Under the pieces are notes generated by a model that was given only the letters and a program-made list of their open reading frames with translations, had not been told where the DNA came from and ran no database searches. A stretch of 6,531 nt of DNA from Paracoccaceae bacterium. GTDB lineage: Bacteria > Pseudomonadota > Alphaproteobacteria > Rhodobacterales > Rhodobacteraceae. Where the stretch lies: positions 1 through 6,531 of the forward strand of contig JABGTH010000011.1 of assembly GCA_018647275.1 (NCBI GenBank). The letters are read 5' to 3'. Below are positions 1 to 5,625 of the stretch, in pieces. A program made the position numbers and the translations under genes. The stretch's first letter is position 1. The number at the start of each line of letters is the position of its first letter.

Positions 1-139
1 CATCGGTAATGGATGCACAAGTGGCCATGGTGTATGTGGAATTTCACGAGGATCAGCTCGTTCCATTGCTGCGACAATAATATTTATGGCCACCGCCTTT
101 GTGACTGTCTTTATCCTACGCCATGTTGTGGGGGGCTAA
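1..139 (+). CDS. YeeE/YedE family permease subunit, C-terminal end (partial)
   Basis: This is the last 45 codons of an open frame that enters from the left edge; the first complete codon starts at base 2 and the TAA stop is at 137-139. The visible peptide begins IGNGCTSGHGVCGISRG and is followed by a hydrophobic helix (IAATIIFMATAFVTVFILR) ending in a short polar tail. The GNGCTSGHGVCG segment is the cysteine motif characteristic of YeeE/YedE (TsuA-like) membrane proteins, in which conserved cysteines line the path for thiosulfate or another sulfur species. Both cysteines are present. The protein acts in the inner membrane. The second half-size YeeE/YedE gene follows after only 4 nt, so the two probably form a two-subunit transporter. 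The family assignment is firm; the transported substrate is inferred. The start and most of the protein lie outside the window. Confidence 0.88.
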   Translation, partial: IGNGCTSGHGVCGISRGSARSIAATIIFMATAFVTVFILRHVVGG

Positions 140-143
140 GGCA

Positions 144-575
144 ATGCATAGATTCAGCACGCTCTTCGCAGGGCTATTGTTTGGGACCGGACTTATTCTC
201 TCTGGCATGGCGAACCCCGCGAAAGGTCAAAACTTCCTCGATTTGTTCGGCGCATGGGATCCCAGCCTTGCCTTCGTGATGGGCGGCGCGATCATGATCA
301 CAATGCCTGGATTCTGGCTGGTTCAGAAACGTTCAAAACCGTTATTCCATGACGTATTTCATTTGCCAACGCGCATTGATTTCGATGCAAGGCTCGCTTT
401 TGGCGCTGCAACCTTTGGCATTGGGTGGGGCTTGGGGGGGTTCTGCCCCGGTCCGGCATTGACGTCATTGCCATTGGCCGCCAGTGGCACACTTTTCTTT
501 GTTCCCGCCATGTTGGTTGGCATGGTCATTGCCAAATACACGGCGGTGCAATCACCAAAAAGTCTTGAGGTTTGA
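144..575 (+). CDS. YeeE/YedE family permease, second subunit (143 aa)
   Basis: This is a small hydrophobic inner-membrane protein of 143 aa with about four membrane segments. The family pattern is clear: AGLLFGTGLILSGMANPAK at residues 9-27, GAWDPSLAFVMGGA at 36-49, and GIGWGLGGFCPGPAL at 92-106 carrying the conserved Cys101. It is the usual partner of the preceding subunit and probably moves a reduced sulfur compound such as thiosulfate or a polysulfide-related species; the exact substrate cannot be read from the sequence. I chose ATG 144 rather than the in-frame ATG at 123. Residues MHRFSTLFAGLLFG match the normal beginning of the family, and ATG 123 would overlap the upstream gene. A TAAGG-like element lies just upstream, so the Shine-Dalgarno match is modest. 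It precedes the MBL hydrolase by 11 nt, consistent with one transcript. Confidence 0.9.
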   Translation: MHRFSTLFAGLLFGTGLILSGMANPAKGQNFLDLFGAWDPSLAFVMGGAIMITMPGFWLVQKRSKPLFHDVFHLPTRIDFDARLAFGAATFGIGWGLGGFCPGPALTSLPLAASGTLFFVPAMLVGMVIAKYTAVQSPKSLEV

Positions 576-580
576 GAGGA
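574..580 (+). promoter_or_regulatory. Ribosome binding site of the MBL-fold hydrolase
   Basis: GAGAGGA lies 6 nt before ATG 587 and overlaps the stop codon of the YeeE/YedE gene. It decides the start: a longer frame beginning with TTG at 572 would place the ribosome binding site inside the coding region, so ATG 587 is preferred. Confidence 0.75.
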
Positions 581-586
581 AAAATT

Positions 587-1471
587 ATGCAAAAATATCC
601 CGTTGACATGGCGATGAAGCCAGACGTCGAAGGCTTCTTTGACGCGGCAACCAACACGATCAGCTATGTCGTTTCTGATCCAAAAACCAAGGCCTGCGCT
701 GTCGTGGATTCCGTGATGGACATTGATTATGCATCTGGCCGCATAACTCATGATCATGCGGATCGCATTGTAAATTACATGACATCAAACGAGCTGACCT
801 TGGAGTGGATCATCGAGACCCATGTTCATGCTGACCATCTGTCTGGCGCACCATATCTGCAAGACAAGCTGGGAGGCAAAATCGGCATTAGTGCACGGAT
901 CATGGAAGTCCAAGAGACGTTTGGAAAGATCTTCAACGAAGGGACTGACTTTCAACGGGATGGATCGCAATTTGATGCGCTATTCCAGGACGGCGATCGC
1001 TATAAGATCGGCGAAATCGACGCCTTTGTGATGGCCACGCCGGGGCATACACCCGCTTGTATGGTGCATGTGATGGGGAACGCTGCCTTTGTGGGTGATA
1101 CGATGTTCATGCCGGACGGCGGATCCGCGCGCGCTGACTTCCCAGGTGGGGACGCGGGTGAACTATACGATTCGATCCAGAAAGTCCTAACTTTGCCAGA
1201 AGAAATGCGGTTGTTTATGTGTCATGACTACGGACCAAACGGCCGTGATATCGCGTGGGAAACAACGGTCGCGGACGAAAAAGACCACAACATCCATGTT
1301 GGTGGAGGCGTGACCCGAGAGGCATTCGTCAAACTACGATCTGAGCGTGATGCGACGCTGGCGATGCCCAAGCTGATTATCCCGTCCTTGCAGGTCAATA
1401 TGCGCGCTGGCGAAGTGCCCGAAGATGCAGATGGTCGGCTTGTATTGAAGGTCCCACTCAACCAACTCTGA
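587..1471 (+). CDS. MBL-fold metallo-hydrolase, ETHE1/Blh-like probable persulfide dioxygenase
   Basis: This 294-aa protein has the metallo-beta-lactamase fold of the ETHE1/Blh group. Metal-binding elements are all present: THVHADHLSG (His79, His81, Asp83, His84), GHT at His154, GDT at Asp171 and MCHDY at His213. In ETHE1 proteins a single iron is held by two His and one Asp, and they oxidise glutathione persulfide to sulfite. The equivalents here would be His79, His154 and Asp171. Arg182 in SARADFPGGD sits where ETHE1 has its glutathione-contacting Arg. There is no signal peptide, so it is cytoplasmic. The C-terminal part (GGGVTREAFVKLRSERDATL, then MPKLIIPSLQVNMRAGEVP) is typical of the bacterial Blh-type branch. 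Its position between sulfur permeases and a DUF442 protein supports a role in hydrogen sulfide or persulfide detoxification. In known systems such operons are controlled by BigR/SqrR-type ArsR repressors; any regulator here lies outside the window. Confidence 0.9.
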   Translation: MQKYPVDMAMKPDVEGFFDAATNTISYVVSDPKTKACAVVDSVMDIDYASGRITHDHADRIVNYMTSNELTLEWIIETHVHADHLSGAPYLQDKLGGKIGISARIMEVQETFGKIFNEGTDFQRDGSQFDALFQDGDRYKIGEIDAFVMATPGHTPACMVHVMGNAAFVGDTMFMPDGGSARADFPGGDAGELYDSIQKVLTLPEEMRLFMCHDYGPNGRDIAWETTVADEKDHNIHVGGGVTREAFVKLRSERDATLAMPKLIIPSLQVNMRAGEVPEDADGRLVLKVPLNQL

Positions 1472-1495
1472 AACCGTTACCTTAGAAAACCCAAG

Positions 1496-1921
1496 ATGCA
1501 AATCACACGACTTGATGCCCAGACTTATGTTGGGCCACAAATTTCTATTGCGAACTTGAACGACCTGAAGAGGTTGAGCGTCAAGACAGTCGTCGTGGCG
1601 CGCCCCGAGGGAGAGACCGCTGATCAGACTGCTATATCCGAAGTGCGCGACGCCGCGGATGCTTTGGGCATCACTGTTCACCAGATCCCCGTCGTTCCAG
1701 GGAATATTGCCGATGCAGATATACGGGCATTTCATGCTATAGCATCAGAGGCGGATCATCCCGTTTTTGCCTACTGCCGTAGTGGTATGCGCGCGGCCTC
1801 ACTTTGGGCGTTAAGCGCCGCTGAGCAAGGGCAATCGCCTGACGAAATCTTACGCATGGCGAAATCCGCAGGCTTTGATCTTACTCCTTTGCTGGCTCGG
1901 CTCTCTGTGAACGCGGCATAA
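1496..1921 (+). CDS. DUF442 / TIGR01244-type sulfur transferase (phosphatase-like fold)
   Basis: This is a 141-aa cytoplasmic protein with the dual-specificity-phosphatase-like fold of the DUF442 family. The active-site loop is YCRSGMRAASLWAL, with Cys94 as nucleophile and Arg99 completing the Cx3-4R signature. An upstream RPEGETADQT segment (residues 36-45) matches the family's usual NRPDGE-type motif, although the normal Asn is replaced here by Ala35. In bacteria this domain is found fused to the N-terminus of Blh-type persulfide dioxygenases. Here it is a separate gene immediately after the dioxygenase, so it probably works in the same pathway by handling a persulfide sulfur. The gap from the preceding gene is 24 nt, and I see no good Shine-Dalgarno sequence before ATG 1496, so it may rely on translational coupling or weak initiation. 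Family confidence is high; the biochemical role is inferred. Confidence 0.87.
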   Translation: MQITRLDAQTYVGPQISIANLNDLKRLSVKTVVVARPEGETADQTAISEVRDAADALGITVHQIPVVPGNIADADIRAFHAIASEADHPVFAYCRSGMRAASLWALSAAEQGQSPDEILRMAKSAGFDLTPLLARLSVNAA

Positions 1922-1946
1922 CTTAACGATAACAAGGTCACTGATC

Positions 1947-3704
1947 ATGAACACGACGCAACTGGCTAAATATCTGCCGATCCTTGACTGGGGGCGCACG
2001 TATGGCCGTAGCACGTTAACCAATGATATGGTCGCTGCGTTGATCGTCACGATTATGTTGATCCCACAATCGTTGGCATATGCTTTGCTTGCTGGCTTAC
2101 CGCCAGAAATGGGACTCTATGCGTCTATGTTGCCGATCATTCTTTATGCGATTTTCGGGACCAGCCGCGCCTTAGCTGTGGGACCCGTTGCGGTCGTATC
2201 GCTTTTAACGGTGGCGGCGGTGACTAAAATCGCTGAGCCTGGAACTTCTGAGTATATTGCGGCAGCTATCACATTGGCATTCCTATCGGGCCTGATTTTA
2301 TTTGCCCTTGGTTTGTTCCGACTGGGCTTTTTGGCAAACTTCCTATCCCACCCTGTGATTGCCGGCTTTATAACCGCAACCGGCATCATCATCGCCGCGA
2401 GCCAGCTGAAGAATATTCTTGGCATCGACGCTCATGGGCATACGCTGCCTGATCTGATCGGATCGCTTGCGCACAACGTGTCACAAATGAATTGGATCAC
2501 TGCAGTCATTGGTGTCGTCGCCACTGGTTTCCTGTTTTGGGTGCGCAAAGGGTTACTGCCATTGCTTGCTAGTCTTGGAGTCGCTCCGCGTATTGCAGGT
2601 ATCGTTGCCAAAGCCGGACCTGTCGCCGCGATTGTAGTAACAACTTTGGTCGTTTGGTTTTTCGACCTTGCCGCAAGGGGTGTGCAGGTTGTGGGAGATG
2701 TGCCAAAAGGTTTGCCACCTTTGACGATGCCATCGTTTTCGACGGAGATGTGGTCCAACCTCATAGGCGCTGCGGTCCTGATCTCGGTCATCGGGTTTGT
2801 TGAATCCGTTTCTGTCGGGCAAACACTTGCTGCGAAAAAACGTCAACGTATTGACCCTGATCAAGAGTTGATTGGATTGGGTGCCGCCAATTTGGGCGCG
2901 TCCTTTACAGGTGGGTTTCCAGTGACGGGCGGATTTTCACGATCCGTCGTGAATTATGATGCCGGAGCCGATACGCCTGCGGCGGGCGCTTATACCGCGA
3001 TAGGTCTGGCAGGAGCTTCGCTGTTTTTGACTCCTTTGATATACAATCTGCCAAAAGCGACCCTTGCAGCAACGATCATTGTTGCCGTGCTTTCACTGGT
3101 CGATTTTTCGATTCTGAAAAAGACATGGCTGCATTCAAAGGCTGATTTCGCGGCCGTCGCTGCAACAATGAGCATTACCCTTGTGATGGGAGTTGAGTTG
3201 GGTGTTACAGCAGGGGTCTCAACTTCGATCCTAATTCACCTCTATAAAACATCTCGTCCTCATATGGCGATCGTAGGTCAAGTTCCCGAGACCGAGCATT
3301 ATCGAAACGTCTTGCGCCACGACGTTTTGACCGATCCAGCTATCCTGACAATACGGGTTGATGAAAGTTTATATTTTGCCAACTCTCGGTTTTTGGAAGA
3401 CCGCATTTATCATGAAGTTTCGAAACAGCCAAAGCTCCAACATGTCGTGCTGTTGTGCTCTGCGGTGAACGCGATCGACATGTCGGCAATAGAATCGCTT
3501 GAAGCTATCAACGAGCGGCTCAAGGCGGGCGGCGTCACATTCCACTTCTCCGAAGTGAAAGGGCCCGTCATGGATCACCTAGATGCAACCGGCTTTCTTG
3601 AAATATTGAGCGGCGAGGTGTTTCTAAGCCAACATCGGGCTCAATCTGCTTTAAGGGGTGGATCATTGATCGGAAAACGCTCGCCTGCTTTGGCCAGAGG
3701 GTAA
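1947..3704 (+). CDS. SulP family inorganic anion transporter with C-terminal STAS domain
   Basis: This is a 585-aa inner-membrane transporter. The SulP signature PQSLAYALLAGLPPEMGLY is at about residues 40-58, followed by many hydrophobic helices up to about residue 430. A cytoplasmic STAS domain covers roughly 463-568, with the core VVLLCSAVNAIDMSAIESLE resembling anti-sigma-factor-antagonist folds. Family members carry sulfate, bicarbonate or related anions; here sulfate or sulfite produced by the upstream enzymes is the likely substrate, by inference from context. AAGG at 1935-1938 serves as ribosome binding site for ATG 1947, 25 nt after the DUF442 gene. The 3' end is odd. The STAS domain appears complete by about QHRAQSAL, and the last ~17 residues (RGGSLIGKRSPALARG) and the TAA are encoded by DNA that is the antisense strand of a decayed kinase gene. 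The tail is therefore probably acquired, not ancestral. No terminator is visible downstream. Confidence 0.93.
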   Translation: MNTTQLAKYLPILDWGRTYGRSTLTNDMVAALIVTIMLIPQSLAYALLAGLPPEMGLYASMLPIILYAIFGTSRALAVGPVAVVSLLTVAAVTKIAEPGTSEYIAAAITLAFLSGLILFALGLFRLGFLANFLSHPVIAGFITATGIIIAASQLKNILGIDAHGHTLPDLIGSLAHNVSQMNWITAVIGVVATGFLFWVRKGLLPLLASLGVAPRIAGIVAKAGPVAAIVVTTLVVWFFDLAARGVQVVGDVPKGLPPLTMPSFSTEMWSNLIGAAVLISVIGFVESVSVGQTLAAKKRQRIDPDQELIGLGAANLGASFTGGFPVTGGFSRSVVNYDAGADTPAAGAYTAIGLAGASLFLTPLIYNLPKATLAATIIVAVLSLVDFSILKKTWLHSKADFAAVAATMSITLVMGVELGVTAGVSTSILIHLYKTSRPHMAIVGQVPETEHYRNVLRHDVLTDPAILTIRVDESLYFANSRFLEDRIYHEVSKQPKLQHVVLLCSAVNAIDMSAIESLEAINERLKAGGVTFHFSEVKGPVMDHLDATGFLEILSGEVFLSQHRAQSALRGGSLIGKRSPALARG

Positions 3705-4330
3705 AAATCTAGATAACTCGGTTTAGTTGGATCGATCTCTTGTGGTAGGCGATTGATCTCGGCAAACATGAAAAAGTGAATCATAACTCCGCCATCAGTA
3801 TTGAGGCACCACCTACCATCCATTGTTTGCCAGGCTTATGAGAATACAGCCACAAATCTGGGGCATCTAACGGTTTGAGTTCAGCAGCTTCACTGCCAAA
3901 GTAGTGCCGAGTGACGTAACCGCAGCACCAGATGTAAGTTTTGCACACGCAAGAAAAACGACGATACTATCGGTTTTTCTGGCATGGACAATTGCGTTTG
4001 GTGAGAGGCTGAAAGGGTGAGCTCATTATCTGCACACAACGCGGCAAGGCTTGCTACTGCAGGTTTCACCTTTGTTAAAGGCTCTGTTCTTACGCCTGCT
4101 GTTGCGGCCTACTCAAGCCATATTTTGGTCGCCGGAGCAAATCCGCTATTGGGTGCATTGTTGTGATCAGGAAATCAACAACGCCATTCCATCAACTGTT
4201 TGCATCAAGACGTTCAGGATCTTGGGGCGCGTGAGTGGAGCGCACTTTAGACAACGGTGCCTCTTTCGTCCCAAGCAGCTGAACGAATGCCAGAGGTGCC
4301 AAGGCTTATGCCAAGTGATAGTTCACTCAT
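3644..4330 (-). pseudogene. Decayed FGGY-family carbohydrate kinase (multiple frameshifts, internal deletion, 3' truncation)
   Basis: Reading the minus strand across frames recovers an FGGY kinase in the correct order. The N-terminus from ATG 4330 is SLGISLGTSGIRSAAWDERG, the phosphate-binding start of the family. After a frameshift at about 4248-4256 comes KVRSTHAPQDPERLDANS, a TGA at 4192-4194 where the family has Trp, then WNGVVDFL. Near 4165-4175 it jumps to DHNNAPNSGFAPATKIWLE, meaning roughly 100 or more residues are deleted. A TAG follows at 4109-4111, then AGVRTEPLTKVKPAVASL. After a frameshift at about 4012-4024 come LSPNAIVHARKTDSIVVFLA and SGAAVTSLGTTLAVKLL. After another at about 3874-3879 comes KPLDAPDLWLYSHKPGKQWM then VGGAS, and after a fourth at about 3800-3804 NTDGGV and IDPTKPSYLDFYPLAKAGER then FPINDPPL. 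Intact members are about 430 aa. The C-terminal third of the ATPase domain, including the usual TAGGGA segment, is absent. The GTTDS / AVTSLGTT pattern recalls D-ribulose kinase-like FGGY members, but this subgroup call is from memory. The gene cannot make a working enzyme. Confidence 0.88.
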
Positions 4331-4442
4331 GTGCGCGCTGCCAAAACTTCGATTGTCGAAACGTCCGTGCGCCGCTTGCAGCCGTTCGCGTAAGGAGTAG
4401 TCAGGTTGTAGGTTGTCCTATTCCCAATGAAGACAGCCCAAC

Positions 4443-4474
4443 AAAAAACGCCCGCTGTAAACAACGGGCGTTTT
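4443..4474 (-). terminator. Rho-independent terminator of rpsO
   Basis: A perfect 10-bp inverted repeat (AAAACGCCCG at 4445-4454 and CGGGCGTTTT at 4465-4474) encloses a 10-nt loop. Read on the minus strand the GC-rich stem is followed by a run of six T (4448-4443). It lies 23 nt past the rpsO stop codon, exactly where that transcript should end. The + strand reading has only four T after the stem, so termination in that direction would be weaker. It separates rpsO from the kinase remnant, which lies on the same strand. In the 112 nt between terminator and kinase remnant (4331-4442) I see only a small palindrome, TTCGATTGTCGAA at 4348-4360. Confidence 0.92.
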
Positions 4475-4497
4475 CAGAATTACAGTCGAAGATACGC

Positions 4498-4767
4498 TTA
4501 GCGGCGTAGGCCTAGACGGCTAATAATAGATTGGTAACGTGCTTCGTCTTTAGCGCGGGCATAGTCCAGCAGCTTGCGACGTGTCGCAACCATCTTAAGC
4601 AAACCACGGCGACCGTGGTTGTCTTTTTTGTGTGTTTTAAAGTGCTCTGTCAAAGTCGCGATGCGTGAAGACAGGATTGCAACTTGAACTTCAGGTGAAC
4701 CTGTATCGCCTTCTTTGATGGCGAATTCTTTCATCAAGCGTGCTTTTTCTTCTGGTGTGATCGACAT
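4498..4767 (-). CDS. rpsO: 30S ribosomal protein S15
   Basis: This is an 89-aa protein, the standard length for bacterial S15. It begins MSITPEEKARLMKEFAIKEG and contains the conserved DTGSPEVQVAILSSRIATL at about residues 20-38. The HFKTHKKDNHGRRGLL segment (residues 42-57) contacts 16S rRNA, and the C-terminus is YQSIISRLGLRR. S15 binds the central domain of 16S rRNA early in small-subunit assembly and helps form an inter-subunit bridge. The frame is open for another 53 codons upstream to 4926. I chose ATG 4767 because it gives the exact family N-terminus and has a strong AAAGGAGA site just before it. In many bacteria rpsO follows truB; here truB and a DUF1643 gene lie upstream on the same strand but are separated from rpsO by an RTX gene remnant. 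Its own terminator follows. Confidence 0.98.
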   Translation of the reverse strand: MSITPEEKARLMKEFAIKEGDTGSPEVQVAILSSRIATLTEHFKTHKKDNHGRRGLLKMVATRRKLLDYARAKDEARYQSIISRLGLRR

Positions 4768-4918
4768 CGGGGTCTCCTTTAAAAGGTTAGTGTGATGGCG
4801 CAGCCCGGGATGTCGTCCAGTGCAGGCCCATGGAGGTGCCGCCATGGATGATTCCATAGCGGACATTAGCGTGTAGGATATTTCTGGAGCTATGGCAAAG
4901 GAAAACTGCGAGAGCCCT
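4768..4918 (-). promoter_or_regulatory. rpsO upstream region / possible structured leader
   Basis: These 151 nt separate the end of the RTX remnant from the rpsO start. On the transcribed strand there is a hairpin made of two CCATGG copies (4847-4842 and 4833-4828) around an 8-nt loop, GCGGCACC-type sequence within and beside it, and a smaller TGGA/TCCA stem just upstream. Because rpsO is cut off from truB by the RTX gene, a promoter for rpsO probably lies here or inside the RTX 3' end. The best candidate I can see, TTGCCA with TACACG 17 nt later at about 4896-4868, is poor. S15 represses its own mRNA through leader structures in several bacteria, and this hairpin may serve that purpose, but no known leader motif was recognised. 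Confidence 0.35.
4773..4780 (-). promoter_or_regulatory. Ribosome binding site of rpsO
   Basis: AAAGGAGA on the minus strand precedes the rpsO ATG with 5 nt between (CCCCG). It is the strongest Shine-Dalgarno match in the window. It fixes the start of rpsO at 4767 against the longer open frame. Confidence 0.85.
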
Positions 4919-5527
4919 TTAAACATTGGCGATGACGCCCGTTTGCGCGAGGCTTTGCGGGGTCAGCGCAATATTACTGTCTGCATCAACGTCTGCAACA
5001 GCTTCGCCGTTCAAAAAATCAGTTTGGTTAATGTCTTGGATGCCAGCCGTCGCGGTATCGTCCAAGCCACCTTGCAGTGCATCAGACCCGATACCACCCG
5101 ATAGGTTGTCGTTTCCAGCAGATCCTTGAAGTGCATCGTTTCCAGCGCTGCCATGAATCGTGTCATTAAAATTGTTACCATACAATGTGTCGTCGTCATC
5201 GCCGCCATAGAGTGAATCATTTCCGGCTTTACCGTGCAAGGTATCTGCACCATCTGCATCCAGCAATTGATCGTTCCCACTGGCACCGTGAAGGTCATCA
5301 TCACCATCACCTCCGTCAATGGTATCCTCGCCATCATACCCACCTATTTGGTCGTCACCTTGGCCACCCAATAAATTATCGTTTCCATTGTTGCCGGAAA
5401 GAATGTCGTCTTGGGGGTGTCCCGACAGATTCTGGGCTCATGTCGGTGGCATCGTCGCTGCTCTGAGTTTCGAAAAATGTCACTGCGCCTACGACCATCA
5501 TCCCATTAAGCTAGCCAACCAAAGCAT
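4919..5527 (-). pseudogene. RTX calcium-binding repeat protein, frameshifted
   Basis: The main open frame (down from about 5437 to the TAA at 4919) encodes RTX nonapeptide repeats such as GGQGDDQIG, GGDGDDDLH and GSAGNDALQ. Such repeats bind calcium in a beta-roll and are typical of surface or type I-secreted proteins. Upstream, that frame meets a TGA at 5438-5440. The coherent N-terminus lies in other frames: MLWLASLMG from ATG 5527, then MMVVGAVTFFETQSSDDATD, then MSPESVGTP, then the repeat frame at QDDILSGNNGND. The join at GTP/QDD needs removal of one C from a C5 run (5413-5417). The join at MG/MM needs one added base near 5501. ATG 5527 has AGGA 6 nt upstream; ATG 5563 is an in-frame alternative. 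If translation instead began at ATG 5501 only the C5 lesion would matter. After the repeats comes TDFLNGEAVADVDADSN, an unremarkable tail lacking the longer C-terminal domain often seen in such proteins. Confidence 0.78.
5056..5395 (-). repeat. About twelve tandem RTX nonapeptide units
   Basis: On the minus strand the coding sequence reads as consecutive nine-residue units of the form GGxGxDxLx (27 nt each), about twelve in a row. Examples are GNNGNDNLL, GYDGEDTID, GKAGNDSLY, GNNFNDTIH and GGIGSDALQ. The DNA is diverged between units, so this is an old protein-level repeat and not a recent DNA duplication. Unit DADGADTLH has lost its first Gly pair, and GNNFNDTIH has Phe in place of the central Gly. 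Confidence 0.85.
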
Positions 5528-5567
5528 ATCGAATCCTAAAACAAGCCATTTCAACAGTTTCATAGAA

Positions 5568-5618
5568 CCACGTTCTTTCGACCCTTACAAAGGGATCAGA
5601 ACTACTTGGTTAACGTGG
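5568..5618. repeat. Short inverted repeat in the DUF1643–RTX gap
   Basis: CCACGTT (5568-5574) and AACGTGG (5612-5618) are perfect 7-bp inverted copies. Between them is a small hairpin CCCTT-ACA-AAGGG (5582-5594). The element fills most of the 62-nt gap after the DUF1643 stop. It has no T-run, so it is not a convincing terminator; it could be an operator or simply chance. Confidence 0.3.
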
Positions 5619-5625
5619 CGCGGGT

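Noticed and set aside
123..575. A longer YeeE/YedE frame starting at ATG 123.
   Set aside because: The extra seven residues overlap the previous gene and do not fit the family N-terminus; ATG 144 does.
3641..3823. A 60-aa minus-strand frame that could be called a small gene.
   Set aside because: It is the last surviving piece of the kinase relic; its ATG lies within the frameshifted GKQWMVGGAS region and has no independent start signals.
4017..4166. A + strand frame starting GTG with a GAGAGG ribosome-binding-like site, 49 aa, protein-like composition (AARLATAGFTFVKG).
   Set aside because: It is the exact antisense phase of the kinase relic segment AGVRTEPLTKVKPAVASL, which matches a known family in order with its neighbours. 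The composition and apparent binding site are by-products.
4051..4509. A 152-aa + strand open frame.
   Set aside because: It runs antisense through the kinase relic, through the rpsO terminator and into the end of rpsO, and has no recognisable domain.
4498..4926. A 142-aa extended version of S15.
   Set aside because: The first 53 residues are unlike any S15, while ATG 4767 has a strong AAAGGAGA site and gives the exact family length.
5011..5343. Minus-strand 110-aa frame rich in Met, Thr and Asp in the RTX region.
   Set aside because: It is a shifted-frame shadow of the RTX repeats, which explains its 27-nt periodicity.
5056..5395. Possible CRISPR-like or DNA tandem repeat because of regular spacing.
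   Set aside because: The periodicity is a 27-nt coding repeat for RTX units with diverged DNA; there are no identical repeats separated by unique spacers.
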